A stretch of DNA of 64,000 nucleotides from Janthinobacterium sp. TB1-E2. Lineage in GTDB: Bacteria > Pseudomonadota > Gammaproteobacteria > Burkholderiales > Burkholderiaceae_D. Location of the stretch: NCBI RefSeq assembly GCF_036885605.1, contig NZ_CP142523.1, forward strand, positions 2,232,001 to 2,296,000, written 5' to 3'. The notes under the pieces were generated by a model. The model was given only the letters and a program-made list of their open reading frames with translations. It did not search any database and was not told the DNA's origin. Positions 28,362-39,266 of the stretch are shown here, piece by piece. Positions within the stretch are counted from its first letter, which is position 1. Each line of letters starts with the position of its first letter. The position numbers and the translations under genes were made by a program.

Positions 28362-29558
28362 ATGCGTCTATTTCTCTGGTTACTCGCCCTGATGGCCGCG
28401 GCGATCGGTATCGCCGTGACGGCCCGTTTCAACCCCGGCAACGTGGTGCTGTTCTATCCGCCGTACCGCATCGATTTGTCGCTGAACTTCTTCCTGCTGC
28501 TGCAGGTCGTGCTGTTCGTGCTGCTGTACCTGCTGGTGCGCGCCGTGCGCGCCACCGTGCGCATGCCGGCGCAAGTGGCGGCCTACCGCCAGCGCAAGCG
28601 TGAGCGTGACGGCAACAAAGGCTTGCGCGAAGCCTTGAAAGCCCTGTTCGAAGGCCGTTTCGGCCATGCGGAAAAAGCTGCCTTGCGCGCCGCCGAGCTG
28701 GAAGAAAACGCCGGCCTGGCCGCGCTGATCGGCGCGCGCGCCGCGCACCGCATGCGCCAGTCCGAACGCCGCGACAGCTGGCTGTCCCGCGTCGAAGGCG
28801 ATGCCAGCCTGAAGACGGCCCGGTTGATGACGGTGACGGAATTGCTGGTCGACGACCACCAGCCGGAAGCGGCCCTGGCCGCCGTGCGCGAACTCAATGC
28901 CAGCGGCACGCGCCACATCCACGCGCTGCAATGGTCGCTCAAGGCTGAACAGCAGGCGAAGAACTGGCCGGAAGTGCTGCGCCTGGTGCGCTCGCTCGAC
29001 AAGCACCGCGCCCTGCATCCGGCCCTGTCGTCGCGCCTGCGTGAGCTGGCCTACGACCATTTGCTGTCCGACCCGTCGCATGACGCGGAATCCTTGATGC
29101 GCGTGTGGTCCACCGTGCCCAGCAGCGACCGGGTCAAGCCGTACATCGCCTGCCGCGCCGCCACGGCCCTGAATGCGCGCGGCTTGCACGATGAAGCGCG
29201 CCTCGTGTGCGAAGAGTCGCTGGCCGCCGACTGGGACGAGCGCGTTGTGCGCGCCTACCGCGAAGCGGCGGCGCCAAGCGGCACGCCGGCCCTGCTGCTG
29301 CAGATCGAGCATTGCGAGCAATGGATGAAACAGCGTCCGCTCGACGCGGAACTGGCGCTGACCCTGGGCACTTTGTGCCTCAAGCAAAAACTGTGGGGCA
29401 AGGCCCAGCGCCACCTGGAGCAGGCCTTGTCGGACGCGAACGAGCCGCAGATGGTGCGCGACGCCCACCTGAAGCTGGCGCAGATGCACGACGCCTTGCA
29501 GCAGACGGAACAGGCTGCCGCCCATTACCGGCAGTGCGCCTTGGCAACCATCCTGTAA
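28362..29558 (+). CDS. hemY: HemY-type TPR membrane protein
   Basis: 398-aa inner-membrane protein of the proteobacterial HemY family, distinct from the protoporphyrinogen oxidase HemY of Bacillus. Two N-terminal helices (LFLWLLALMAAAIGIAVTA; FFLLLQVVLFVLLYLLVRA) flank a short periplasmic loop with NPGNVVLFYPPYRID. The cytoplasmic part is TPR repeats: EALKALFEGRFGHAEKAALR, and near the C-terminus LTLGTLCLKQKLWGKAQRHL. It is the last gene of the hem operon, followed by a strong terminator. Confidence 0.92.
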   Translation: MRLFLWLLALMAAAIGIAVTARFNPGNVVLFYPPYRIDLSLNFFLLLQVVLFVLLYLLVRAVRATVRMPAQVAAYRQRKRERDGNKGLREALKALFEGRFGHAEKAALRAAELEENAGLAALIGARAAHRMRQSERRDSWLSRVEGDASLKTARLMTVTELLVDDHQPEAALAAVRELNASGTRHIHALQWSLKAEQQAKNWPEVLRLVRSLDKHRALHPALSSRLRELAYDHLLSDPSHDAESLMRVWSTVPSSDRVKPYIACRAATALNARGLHDEARLVCEESLAADWDERVVRAYREAAAPSGTPALLLQIEHCEQWMKQRPLDAELALTLGTLCLKQKLWGKAQRHLEQALSDANEPQMVRDAHLKLAQMHDALQQTEQAAAHYRQCALATIL

Positions 29559-29579
29559 GCCACTTGTTTCTTCAGACGT

Positions 29580-29617
29580 AAAAAAGCCGTTCAGTGCAGA
29601 CTGAACGGCTTTTTTTT
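29580..29617. terminator. Bidirectional terminator between hemY and gcd
   Basis: Stem AAAAAGCCGTTCAGT / ACTGAACGGCTTTTT (15 bp, loop GCAG) with eight T on the + side. Confidence 0.92.
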
Positions 29618-29651
29618 GCGCTGCTAGCTTGCTACTTTACTTCTTCGCGCT

Positions 29652-32078
29652 TTACTTTTTCGGTACGGCGGCACCTTCGGGCAAGGCATACGCGACCAGG
29701 GTATCGCTCATCTTCGTGCCCAGCGAACCGTGGCCGCCGGCCATGACGACGACGAACTGGCGTCCCGACTTGTTCGACACATAGCTCATCGGCGTAGCCT
29801 GGCCACCGGCTGGCAAGCGGGCTTTCCAGATCACTTTGCCGTTGCTGACGTCGTAGCCGCGGATGTAGTAGTCGAGCGTGCTGCTGAGGAAGGTCACGCC
29901 GCCACCGGTGGTGACCATGCCGCCCAGGCTGGGCACGCCCAGTGGTAGCGGGATCGGCACGGGACCGCTGTCGCGCGTGGTGCCGTTCTTGTGCATCCAC
30001 ACTTTTTTCATCGTGCGCAGGTCGACGGCGGCCACATAGCCCCACGGCGGTGCCTGGCACGGGAAGCCCAGCGGCGACAGGAATGCCTTGATTTCCACGG
30101 CGAACGGGACGCCCGTCTGCGGCTGCAAGCCCATTTCGCCACCGGTGCCGCCCTTGGCCGTCGTTTCCGCGCGCGGTACGAGTTTTTCCAGGAAGCCCAT
30201 GTAGTCAGGGTTGACGATCAACAACTGGCGCACGGGATCGATGGCCGCGCCACCCCATTCGAAGATACCCAATGGGCCCGGGGAGATGACGGCGCCCTTG
30301 CCAGCCGTTTGCGGCGTGAACGGGCCTTCATAGCGGCGTTCCTTGAAGATGATGCGGCAGGCGAGCTGGTCGAACGGTGTCGTGCCCCACATGTCCGCTT
30401 CGCTGATGTTGCGTTCAGGCAGGAAGGTCAGGGCCGAGAACGGCTGCGTGGGCGACAGGGTGTCGCCGGCGGCAGGATTGCTCGTCGGCACGGGTTTTTC
30501 CGGCGCCGGCACGACCAGGCTGCCATCGCGGCGGTCGATCACGTAGATGTCGCCGCGTTTTGTCGTGGCCACGACGGATGGCACTTTGCCTTTCGGCGTG
30601 TCGATGTCGACCAGACTCGGCTGGCCGCCGATATCCATATCCCAGATATCGTGGTGCACGGTCTGGTAGACCCAGCGCACCTTGCCCGTTGCCAGGTCCA
30701 GCGCGACGATGGCGCTGTTGAATTTCTCGCCATTCTTGTTGCGGTTGCCGCCCCAGGTATCGGGCGTTTCATTGCCCATCGGGATGTAGACCATGCCCAG
30801 CTTTTCATCGATGCTGGCCACGCCCCACGAGTTCGGCGAGTTGTTGGTGTAGTTCTTGCCTTCAGGGAAGGGTTGCGTATCTTCCGGCGTGGCCGGGTCC
30901 CAGTTCCACATCAGCTTGCCGGTGACGGGATCGTAGCCGCGGATCACGCCCGATGGCTCTTCCGTCGAATGGTTGTCCGTCACGCTGGCGGCGATCACGG
31001 CCATTTTCTGCGACACGGCCGGCGGCGAGGTCGGCATCAGGAAACCGCGCTTGATCATCGCCATGTTCTTGTACAGGTTGACGACGCCGTTGTTGCCAAA
31101 GCTCTTGCACGACTCGCCCGTATCGGCGTTGACGGCGATCATGGTGCCATCCATGGTTGGCGCCAGGATGCGGCGCGGGCATTCCATGCCGGCAGCTTCG
31201 GGGGCTGGATTGTTCTTCGCGCGGCCCGCGTTCACGTCCCAGTACGCCACGCCGCGGCAGATCATGTGCTGGTAGCTGGCCGCGTCGCGGTTGATCTTCG
31301 GATCGTGGCGCCAGATTTCCTTGCCCGTGTCCGGGTTCAGGGCGATGACGATATTGTGCGGCGTGCACAAATACAGCATGTCATTGACCTTCAGCGGCGT
31401 CACTTCGTTGGCGATCTCGCCCGGGTCGTTCGGTCCCTTGAAGTCGCCCGTGTGGTAGGTCCAGGCTTCTTTCAGGCCGGAAATATTCGCCGGCGTGATT
31501 TGCGCGGCCGGGGCATAGCGGTCGCCATAGCCGGAGCGGCCATACGCGGACCAGTCATTGTGCTCGACGCCGGGTGCCAGGTCGCCCGTGGCCGTGGCGG
31601 CCATGTTTTCGGCAGGCACGTCGCCATGCAGGTCATGGTAGTCCTGGAACAGGGCGATGACACCGGCGATGACGGTCAGGGCCACGGCGGCGGAAAGCGC
31701 CGTCTTGCCCGCTTGTCCCTGTTTCGCCGCGGCGGCTGGCGCCAGGCGGCGGTTGACGAAGGGTAGCAGCAGCCAGACGGCGGCGGCAAACCAGATGTCG
31801 AGGCGCGGCAGCAATTGCCACCAGTCGAATTTCACTTCAATGACGGACCAGATGAGGGTGGCGAGCAGCAGCAGCGCCATGAACGGTTGCGCGCTGCGCT
31901 TGCCCTGGAAGACCAGCGCGCCGGCAACGAGCATGCCGATACCGGCCAGCAGGTAGTACCAGGAGCCGCCCAGAGAGGCCAGCCAGATGCCGCCGCCCAG
32001 CAGGGCGAGGCCAAACAGAATGAAAATAACGCCGGTGACCTTTAATAAAGGCCCGGGCCGGAAAGAGGGAATCATCAT
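29652..32078 (-). CDS. gcd: Membrane-bound PQQ-dependent glucose dehydrogenase
   Basis: Oxidises glucose to gluconolactone in the periplasm and passes electrons to ubiquinone. 808 aa: five transmembrane helices in the first ~140 residues (VTGVIFILFGLALLGGGIWL onward), then an eight-bladed PQQ propeller. Propeller motifs include WSAYGRSGYGDRYAPAAQIT, HHDIWDMDIGGQPSL (catalytic Asp region, about residue 475), GTTPFDQLACRI and LDYYIRGYDVSNGKVIWKAR. AAGGA lies 4-7 nt before the start (ATG at 32078 or 32075). No PQQ biosynthesis gene is in the window. It is convergent with hemY. Confidence 0.95.
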   Translation of the reverse strand: MMIPSFRPGPLLKVTGVIFILFGLALLGGGIWLASLGGSWYYLLAGIGMLVAGALVFQGKRSAQPFMALLLLATLIWSVIEVKFDWWQLLPRLDIWFAAAVWLLLPFVNRRLAPAAAAKQGQAGKTALSAAVALTVIAGVIALFQDYHDLHGDVPAENMAATATGDLAPGVEHNDWSAYGRSGYGDRYAPAAQITPANISGLKEAWTYHTGDFKGPNDPGEIANEVTPLKVNDMLYLCTPHNIVIALNPDTGKEIWRHDPKINRDAASYQHMICRGVAYWDVNAGRAKNNPAPEAAGMECPRRILAPTMDGTMIAVNADTGESCKSFGNNGVVNLYKNMAMIKRGFLMPTSPPAVSQKMAVIAASVTDNHSTEEPSGVIRGYDPVTGKLMWNWDPATPEDTQPFPEGKNYTNNSPNSWGVASIDEKLGMVYIPMGNETPDTWGGNRNKNGEKFNSAIVALDLATGKVRWVYQTVHHDIWDMDIGGQPSLVDIDTPKGKVPSVVATTKRGDIYVIDRRDGSLVVPAPEKPVPTSNPAAGDTLSPTQPFSALTFLPERNISEADMWGTTPFDQLACRIIFKERRYEGPFTPQTAGKGAVISPGPLGIFEWGGAAIDPVRQLLIVNPDYMGFLEKLVPRAETTAKGGTGGEMGLQPQTGVPFAVEIKAFLSPLGFPCQAPPWGYVAAVDLRTMKKVWMHKNGTTRDSGPVPIPLPLGVPSLGGMVTTGGGVTFLSSTLDYYIRGYDVSNGKVIWKARLPAGGQATPMSYVSNKSGRQFVVVMAGGHGSLGTKMSDTLVAYALPEGAAVPKK

Positions 32079-32689
32079 ATTCCTTTTTGCAAGGATTTAT
32101 CGGTGGCGCGTGATGCGCCATATTGAATCTAGCGAAGGCTTTGTTTGCAGAGTATGCGAAGTTTTGGAAACACCAGAATGTGACAGTTTATCAGAATTGA
32201 TGATTGTCTTCTGGTCGTGCCATTTTTTGGAAGGTTCGCCATTTGAATAAATAAATGCTTCAAATAAGCGCAAATATTATGCTGGAAGAGGAGATTCCCG
32301 GGCTGGAGGCGTGTGTTGACGCGGCGACGTCGTCATGCGCCCGTATTGCGGGGAGAATAAGACTGGCGCTGTTGTTATAAGTGGCTGCATAAAATGCAAT
32401 ATCAAATATAATAACCATGTCTGCCGCATGGTGATATTGAAATGAACATAGGCGGATATTGACGATATTAACTCGGGACTGACCGTAGTAATGCTTAAGT
32501 GTTTCTACTTATTATTTTCGGTGATCTGTTTCTACTCTCGACGGCAGGCTGCGCAGTCCAACAGGCCGGGCGCGTCACTGTTGCTGGCAGGACGCGCAAA
32601 ACGCCGGCGAGCCGCTGCTGCGCCGCACAAGCGGCCTGTACTTCGCTATAATTGCGCGGTTAAAACACCACCTGCTAATGAGGAATCCC
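32079..32689. other. AT-rich divergent intergenic region between gcd and ppa
   Basis: 611 nt without a credible gene. The stretch from about 32150 to 32540 is markedly AT-rich for this genome, with several TATAAT-like hexamers (e.g. 32407-32412). It should contain the gcd promoter and the ppa promoter (a TATAAT at 32647-32652, 38 nt before the ppa start, with no good -35). Its length and base composition suggest extra regulation or a remnant of acquired DNA. Confidence 0.5.
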
Positions 32690-33232
32690 ATGAGTTTGAA
32701 TAACGTCTCTTCCGGCCGCGACCTGCCGAACGATTTCAACGTCGTCATCGAAATCCCGATGAATGCCGATCCGATCAAGTACGAAGTCGACAAGGAAAGC
32801 GGCGCGATCTTCGTCGATCGCTTCATGGGTACCGCCATGCATTACCCGTGCAACTACGGCTACGTGCCGAACACCCTGTCGCCGGATGGCGACCCGGTTG
32901 ACGTGCTGGTCATCACCCCGTTCCCGCTGATCCCGGGCGTGGTCGTGCGCTGCCGTCCTATCGGCGTGCTGAAAATGACCGACGAGTCGGGCGAAGACGC
33001 AAAAGTGCTGGCCGTGCCAGTCGACAAGGTCCTGTCGATCTACAGCCACTGGCAAAAGCCGGAAGACTTGAACGAACTGCGCCTGCGCCAGATCCAGCAT
33101 TTCTTTGAGCACTACAAGGATCTGGAAAAAGGCAAATGGGTCAAGATCGACGGCTGGTATGGCCCTGAAGTGGCCAAGGAAGAAATCCTGAACGGCGTTG
33201 CAGCGTTCAAGACCGACGCCGCCAAAGCCTAA
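32690..33232 (+). CDS. ppa: Inorganic pyrophosphatase (family I)
   Basis: Soluble enzyme of 180 aa hydrolysing PPi, which drives biosynthetic reactions. Motifs: [20 protein letters not shown], the metal-binding [26 protein letters not shown], and [13 protein letters not shown]. The start at 32690 is favoured by GAGGA at 32680-32684 (5-nt spacer) over an in-frame ATG at 32678 that overlaps it. It is monocistronic, with its own promoter and terminator. Confidence 0.97.
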   Translation: MSLNNVSSGRDLPNDFNVVIEIPMNADPIKYEVDKESGAIFVDRFMGTAMHYPCNYGYVPNTLSPDGDPVDVLVITPFPLIPGVVVRCRPIGVLKMTDESGEDAKVLAVPVDKVLSIYSHWQKPEDLNELRLRQIQHFFEHYKDLEKGKWVKIDGWYGPEVAKEEILNGVAAFKTDAAKA

Positions 33233-33250
33233 GAACACCGAGTAAGAAGA

Positions 33251-33286
33251 ACGCTCCCCGCCAGTCATGGCCGGGAGCGTTTTTTT
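33251..33286 (+). terminator. Terminator after ppa
   Basis: ACGCTCCC / GGGAGCGT stem with a larger partly paired loop, followed by seven T. Confidence 0.85.
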
Positions 33287-34433
33287 ATGCGCGAAACGGA
33301 CTGTGCTCGTTCAATTCATCGAGGTAGGCATCGATGCCGCCCCGTTCGCGTTCGAGGAAGCGCTGCACGGCGTCGGCAAAGGCCGGGTGCGCCAGCCAGT
33401 GGGCGGACCACGTCTTTTGCGGCAGGAAGCCGCGCGCCATCTTGTGCTCGCCCTGGGCGCCCCCTTCGAAGGTGGCGATGCCATTGGCGATGCAAAACTC
33501 CAGCGGCTGGTAGTACGCCGTCTCGAAATGCAGACAGGGCACGTGCTCGAGCGCGCCCCAGTAGCGGCCATACAGGGTGTCAGCCGTGTGGATCACCAGC
33601 GAGGCGGCAATGGCCCGCTCTTCGCGCTCGGCGATCACCAACAAGATGTTCTGCGGCATGCTGGCGCCCAGGCGTCGGAAGAAGTCCAGCGACAGATAGG
33701 GCGAGGAGCGGTGTTCCGCATAGGTATTGCTGTAGCAGCGGTGGAACAGTTTCCAGTCCGCGTCCGTGGCCTCCGTTCCGCGTACCTGGCGCATGGTGAC
33801 GCCTGCTTCCCGCACCTTGCGCCGCTCGGCGCGGATATTCTTGCGCTTCTTGTGCTCGAGGGTAGCGAGGAATTGCTCGAAATCCGTGTAGCCGGGATTG
33901 AGCCAGTGAAACTGCACGCCACTACGCATCAGGTAGCCAGCTTCCTCCAGTTGGCGCGCTTCGCTTTCCGGCGGGAACAGGATGTGGCAGGACGATACGT
34001 CGGCCGCTTGCTGCTGCGCCTGCAGAAATGCCAGCAGGGCGGCGCGGGCCTGACCATCGCGGGCCAGCAGGCGCGTGCCGCTCACGGGCGTGAATGGAAT
34101 CGCGGACAGCAGTTTCGGGTAATATTCAAGGCCATGCTGCCGATAGGCGTCGGCCCAGGCCCAGTCGAACACGTATTCGCCATACGAGTGCATTTTGAGG
34201 TACAGGGGCAGGGCGGCGGCCAGGGTTTCGCCTTGCCACAGCACGAGGTAATTCGGCTGCCAGCCCGTATCCGCGCTGGCGCAGCCGGACTCGTGCAGCG
34301 CGTGCAAGAAGGCGTAGGAAAGGAAGGGATTGGCCTCCGCCTGGCGTGCCAGCAGTTCAGACCAGGCCGCTTCGCCAATTTCAGCCAGGGTAGTGACGAT
34401 AGCCGTGCGATAATTCATTGTTGTAGTGTGCAT
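33285..34433 (-). CDS. FemAB-like / GNAT acyltransferase (PF04339 family)
   Basis: 382-aa cytoplasmic protein of the peptidogalycan-biosynthesis/FemAB-like family. Recognisable pieces are AEANPFLSYAFLHALHESGC, LPLYLKMHSYGEYVFDWAWA, LEHKKRKNIRAERRKV, YLSLDFFRRLG, LHFETAYYQPLEFCI and FEGGAQGEHKMARGFLP. Members probably transfer an aminoacyl or acyl group, but the substrate is unknown. The start could also be the ATG at 34418 (MNYRT); neither has a strong ribosome binding site. It diverges from nadE. Confidence 0.85.
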   Translation of the reverse strand: MHTTTMNYRTAIVTTLAEIGEAAWSELLARQAEANPFLSYAFLHALHESGCASADTGWQPNYLVLWQGETLAAALPLYLKMHSYGEYVFDWAWADAYRQHGLEYYPKLLSAIPFTPVSGTRLLARDGQARAALLAFLQAQQQAADVSSCHILFPPESEARQLEEAGYLMRSGVQFHWLNPGYTDFEQFLATLEHKKRKNIRAERRKVREAGVTMRQVRGTEATDADWKLFHRCYSNTYAEHRSSPYLSLDFFRRLGASMPQNILLVIAEREERAIAASLVIHTADTLYGRYWGALEHVPCLHFETAYYQPLEFCIANGIATFEGGAQGEHKMARGFLPQKTWSAHWLAHPAFADAVQRFLERERGGIDAYLDELNEHSPFRA

Positions 34434-34509
34434 TCATCACTCTCGGGGCGCCGCCACCGGCCTGCGCGCCCCTGTCTTGTTTAATAGAACGAAAATATCC
34501 ATCATCATC

Positions 34510-36126
34510 ATGACAGTCAAAGTCGCAATTGCTCAAATGAATAGTACGGTCGGCGATCTGGCAGGCAACCGTGCCAAGATCTTCGACCTTTCCCGCCGCG
34601 CCTTTGAAGCGGGCGCCGATATCGTGCTCACGCCGGAACTGTCGCTGGTCGGCTATCCACCCGAGGACTTATTGCTGCGCAATGCATTCTACGCAAAAAC
34701 GCAGGAAGCGTTTGCGGGACTGGCTGCCGACCTGGCCCAGTTCAAGGATCTGCACGTGGTGGTGGGCTTGCCCCTGCAAGACGAGAAAGGCGTGCGCCAC
34801 AACGCCGCCTCCGTGCTGCTGAACGGCGAAGTACTGGGCACCTACCGCAAGCATGATTTGCCGAACACGACCGTGTTCGATGAAAAGCGTTACTTTACGT
34901 CGTCGGACCAGGCATTCGTGTTTGGCGTGAAGGGCGTGCGTTTCGGCATCAATATTTGCGAAGACACGTGGTTCGAGCACGCGCCGATGCGCGCCCGCGC
35001 GGCCGGCGCGCAAGTGCTGCTGGTGCCGAACGGCTCGCCCTACCACATGAACAAGCAGCATCTGCGCTATGACACCATGCGCAGGAACGTCTGCGCGCAA
35101 GGCATGGCCCTGGTCTACGCCAACCTCGTCGGCGGCCAGGATGAACTGATTTTCGACGGCGACTCCTTCGTGATGGATGCGGCCGGCACGATGTGCGCCC
35201 AGCTGCGCCACTTCGAGGAAGACTTGCAGCTGGTCGAATTCGACGGCGCCACGCCCGTGCGGCAGCCGCTGGCCGCGCCGTTGACCACCGAGGCGCAGGT
35301 GTACCAGGCGCTGGTGCTGGGCGTGCGCGACTATATCGGCAAGAACGGTTTCCCTGGCGTGCTGATCGGCATGTCGGGCGGCGTCGATTCCGCCCTGACC
35401 CTGGCGATTGCCGTCGATGCGCTGGGCGCCGACAAGGTGCGCGCCGTCATGATGCCATCGCAATTTACGGCCGATATCTCGTGGATCGATTCGCGCGACA
35501 TGGTAAAACGCCTCAATGTGCGCTACGATGAAATTCCGATCAAGCACACCTTCGACGCCTTCCGCGCCACCCTGGCTGACGAGTTCGCCGGACTGGCGGA
35601 AGATGCGACGGAAGAAAACATCCAGGCGCGCATCCGCGGCACCTTGCTGATGGCCCTGTCGAACAAGCATGGCAGCATCGTGCTAACGACGGGCAACAAG
35701 AGCGAAATGGCTGTCGGTTATTGCACTTTGTACGGCGACATGGCGGGCGGCTTTGCCGTGATCAAGGATATCGCGAAGACCCTCGTCTACCGTTTGTGCG
35801 CGTACCGCAACAGCGCGTCGGACGTGATACCCGAGCGCATCCTGACGCGCGGACCGTCGGCTGAATTGCGCGCCGACCAGCTGGACCAGGATTCCTTGCC
35901 GCCATACGACGTACTCGACGGCATCATGCAGCTGTACATGGAAGAAAACCGGCCGATCGCCGAGATTATCGAGGCTGGCTACCCGCCGGCCGACGTGGCG
36001 AAAATCACGCGCCTGATCAAGATCAATGAATACAAGCGGCGCCAGTCGCCAGTGGGCATCCGCGTCACGCACCGTGGCTTTGGCCGCGACTGGCGTTATC
36101 CGATCACGTCGAAGTTCTACGAATAA
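34510..36126 (+). CDS. nadE: Glutamine-dependent NAD+ synthase
   Basis: Final step of NAD synthesis: amidates nicotinic acid adenine dinucleotide using glutamine. 538 aa in two domains. The N-terminal nitrilase-like glutaminase has the Glu-Lys-Cys triad E43 (TPELSL), K114 (YRKHDLPN) and C150 (INICEDTW). The C-terminal synthetase has the PP-loop SGGVDS at 289-294 and the conserved TTGNKSEMAVGYCTLYGD. The start chosen gives the canonical MTVKVAIAQM; its ribosome binding site is poor. glnB follows after 41 nt. PII control of NadE2-type enzymes is reported in Azospirillum, so the pairing may be functional. Confidence 0.96.
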   Translation: MTVKVAIAQMNSTVGDLAGNRAKIFDLSRRAFEAGADIVLTPELSLVGYPPEDLLLRNAFYAKTQEAFAGLAADLAQFKDLHVVVGLPLQDEKGVRHNAASVLLNGEVLGTYRKHDLPNTTVFDEKRYFTSSDQAFVFGVKGVRFGINICEDTWFEHAPMRARAAGAQVLLVPNGSPYHMNKQHLRYDTMRRNVCAQGMALVYANLVGGQDELIFDGDSFVMDAAGTMCAQLRHFEEDLQLVEFDGATPVRQPLAAPLTTEAQVYQALVLGVRDYIGKNGFPGVLIGMSGGVDSALTLAIAVDALGADKVRAVMMPSQFTADISWIDSRDMVKRLNVRYDEIPIKHTFDAFRATLADEFAGLAEDATEENIQARIRGTLLMALSNKHGSIVLTTGNKSEMAVGYCTLYGDMAGGFAVIKDIAKTLVYRLCAYRNSASDVIPERILTRGPSAELRADQLDQDSLPPYDVLDGIMQLYMEENRPIAEIIEAGYPPADVAKITRLIKINEYKRRQSPVGIRVTHRGFGRDWRYPITSKFYE

Positions 36127-36158
36127 GCAGCCATCTGTCCACAATCTAACAATTTTAA

Positions 36159-36506
<348 letters not shown>

Positions 36507-36520
36507 GTCTGGGCCAGCAA

Positions 36521-36621
36521 TGTTGTCGGATTACGGCTCTTTGAGCCTAATCCGACCTACGCGCAGCAATGTGTGTCGTGCCGTAGGTCGGCTTAGCGCG
36601 CCAGCGCGTAAGCCGACATGC
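36521..36621. repeat. Two REP-like palindromic repeats downstream of glnB
   Basis: Two imperfect copies of a palindromic element: 36521-36562 (TGTCGGATTACGGCTC...GAGCCTAATCCGACCTACGC) and 36581-36621 (CCGTAGGTCGGCTTAGCGCG...GCGTAAGCCGACATGCG). Each can fold into a long hairpin, and they are in opposite orientation to each other. The same family recurs at 60201-60273. Such GTAGGTCGGATTA elements are widespread intergenic repeats in Burkholderiales. Confidence 0.75.
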
Positions 36622-36649
36622 GCCGCCAACAACGTTGCCGGTTGGCGCA

Positions 36650-37279
36650 TCAGCGCCCCAGCCGCATATCGAATTTCCAGCAAATCAGGCGCAGAATCGT
36701 GATGCCGCTGGCGCTGGTCCACAGCGCGAAGTCGTGCTCGGCGCCGAAGTGCATCTGCAGCAGATAAGCCCAGCAGCCGAAGAACGCGCAGATCGCGTAC
36801 GGTTTTCCGTCGCGAAATACCATCGGCACTTCGTTGCAGACGATGTCGCGCATCACGCCGCCAAAAATCCCCGTAATCACCCCCATCATCGACGCGATGA
36901 AGAGCGGCATGCCGGCGCGCGTCGCTTCGGCCACGCCCGCGATGGCGAACATGCCCAGGCCGATGGCGTCGGCGATGACGATCAGGCGTTCCGAGACGAT
37001 TTGGCGCAAGTGCTGGATCAAGGGCGCGGCCGTCAGGGCCAGCACGAAGATGAGAATCGCGTATTCCTGGTGCGAGACCCAGAACAATGGCCGCTTGTCG
37101 AGCAGGATGTCGCGCAAAGTGCCCCCGCCAAATGCCGTGATGAAGGCCACCACGAACACGCCGACCAGGTCCATGCGCTTGCGGCGCGCTTCGATGAAGC
37201 CGGAAAACGCGCCCACCAGGATGGCGATGACCTCAATGATCTTGATCAGCGAGCCAGGCGGCAATTGGGGTGGCATCAT
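36650..37279 (-). CDS. UPF0126/YicG-type membrane protein (TRIC-like cation channel family)
   Basis: Inner-membrane protein of about 209 aa made of two UPF0126 repeats with six or seven helices. Each repeat carries the glycine signature: TAFGGGTLRDILLDKRPLFW near residue 50 and GVITGIFGGVMRDIVCNEVP near 135. The family is structurally related to trimeric intracellular cation (TRIC) channels. I chose ATG 37279 (MMPPQLPPGS); no ribosome binding site stands out. The reading frame is open further upstream to 37324, but that segment is basic and unlike a membrane protein start. Confidence 0.85.
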   Translation of the reverse strand: MMPPQLPPGSLIKIIEVIAILVGAFSGFIEARRKRMDLVGVFVVAFITAFGGGTLRDILLDKRPLFWVSHQEYAILIFVLALTAAPLIQHLRQIVSERLIVIADAIGLGMFAIAGVAEATRAGMPLFIASMMGVITGIFGGVMRDIVCNEVPMVFRDGKPYAICAFFGCWAYLLQMHFGAEHDFALWTSASGITILRLICWKFDMRLGR

Positions 37280-37415
37280 GGGTGGAGCGCGTGAACGAGA
37301 CGCTAAGCAGGAAATAATTGTCACAGGTTAACATGACACGGCCCCGAATGGTGACAAACGGGGGCCGTGCGCATGAGCTAACTTGTTACTGAATTGTAAT
37401 TTCTTGCTGCGGTGC

Positions 37416-38090
37416 TCAGCGGATGGGCTGCAGGGCCGAAGAAAGCAATACGACCAGCGCGCCATCGCCCCCTTCGGAGCGGCGCGCCTGGCAAAAGGCG
37501 ATGACTTCATCCTTTTGCACGAGCCAGCTGTGCACCATCGATTTCAAGACCGGTTCCTGGCCTTTCGAGCCGAAACCCTTGCCGTGGATGACCCGCACGC
37601 AGCGCAGCTTGCGCCGCGTCGCCTGGTTCAAAAAGGCGCCGATGCCGTCGCGCGCCTCGTCGCGGCGCAAGCCGTGCAAGTCCAGCTCATCCTGGATGGG
37701 CCAGTGGCCCTTGCGCATCTTCTTGACCACGTCCGATCCCACGCCGGGGCGGGCGTAGTTCAGGGCCGGATCGTTTTCCAGGTAATGATCGACTTCGAAC
37801 AAGTCCGACAGCGACTCGCGCAGCACGGCCGCATCGTCCTCTTCCGGAGACAACTTGCGCGCCGGCTGCTGGGCCGCCATGGCGCCCGCCTTGGGCAGGC
37901 TGGGCACGTAGCGGTCCGACTCGGGCAGGCGCTTGACGCCGCCGATGCTGGCCTTGAACAGATTGCTCTCCACGGCCTGCACCTTGACCTGCTGAGCGCG
38001 TTCAGCCGCGGCTTGCGCGCGCGCGTCCGCCTGCTCCTTGAGTTGCTTGCTGACCGCTTTCAGGTCGGCAAAGTCTTTCATCGACGCCAT
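37416..38090 (-). CDS. Smr-domain protein (MutS2 C-terminal-like endonuclease domain)
   Basis: 224-aa protein. A charged helical N-terminus (LKAVSKQLKEQADARAQAAA) precedes a Smr domain (about 130-210) with ELDLHGLRRDEARDGI and VRVIHGKGFGSKGQEPVL, containing the LDLHG and HGKG motifs linked to nicking nuclease activity. E. coli SmrB-type proteins cleave mRNA at collided ribosomes, so an RNA role is possible. The start at 38090 uses AGGAG inside the end of trxB with a 10-nt spacer; ATG 38081 is an alternative. It lies 7 nt downstream of trxB. Confidence 0.88.
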   Translation of the reverse strand: MASMKDFADLKAVSKQLKEQADARAQAAAERAQQVKVQAVESNLFKASIGGVKRLPESDRYVPSLPKAGAMAAQQPARKLSPEEDDAAVLRESLSDLFEVDHYLENDPALNYARPGVGSDVVKKMRKGHWPIQDELDLHGLRRDEARDGIGAFLNQATRRKLRCVRVIHGKGFGSKGQEPVLKSMVHSWLVQKDEVIAFCQARRSEGGDGALVVLLSSALQPIR

Positions 38091-38097
38091 GCGACGC

Positions 38098-39075
<978 letters not shown>

Positions 39076-39266
39076 CTATCCGAATTGGGGGCATACGCGC
39101 GAAGAACAAGGGCGTATTGCGCTTGCGCAAGCAATCCACGATTATAGACCAAGCCGCCTGTAGCGACGAATCGTGGGGCCGTCCGGGGCATATATGGCTT
39201 AGAATACTTCCTTATTATGGGAAATTCCCTTTCAGAAACATTTTTCACCTTGCAGCGCTTCCCAGA

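Noticed and set aside
32382-32399. Sigma-54-like TGGC...TGCA upstream of ppa
   Set aside because: Spacing between GG and GC is one base too long, and sigma-54 promoters tolerate little spacing change.
32491-32703. 70-codon frame upstream of and overlapping ppa
   Set aside because: It overlaps the ppa promoter and start and becomes Arg/Ala-rich noise after an AT-rich start.
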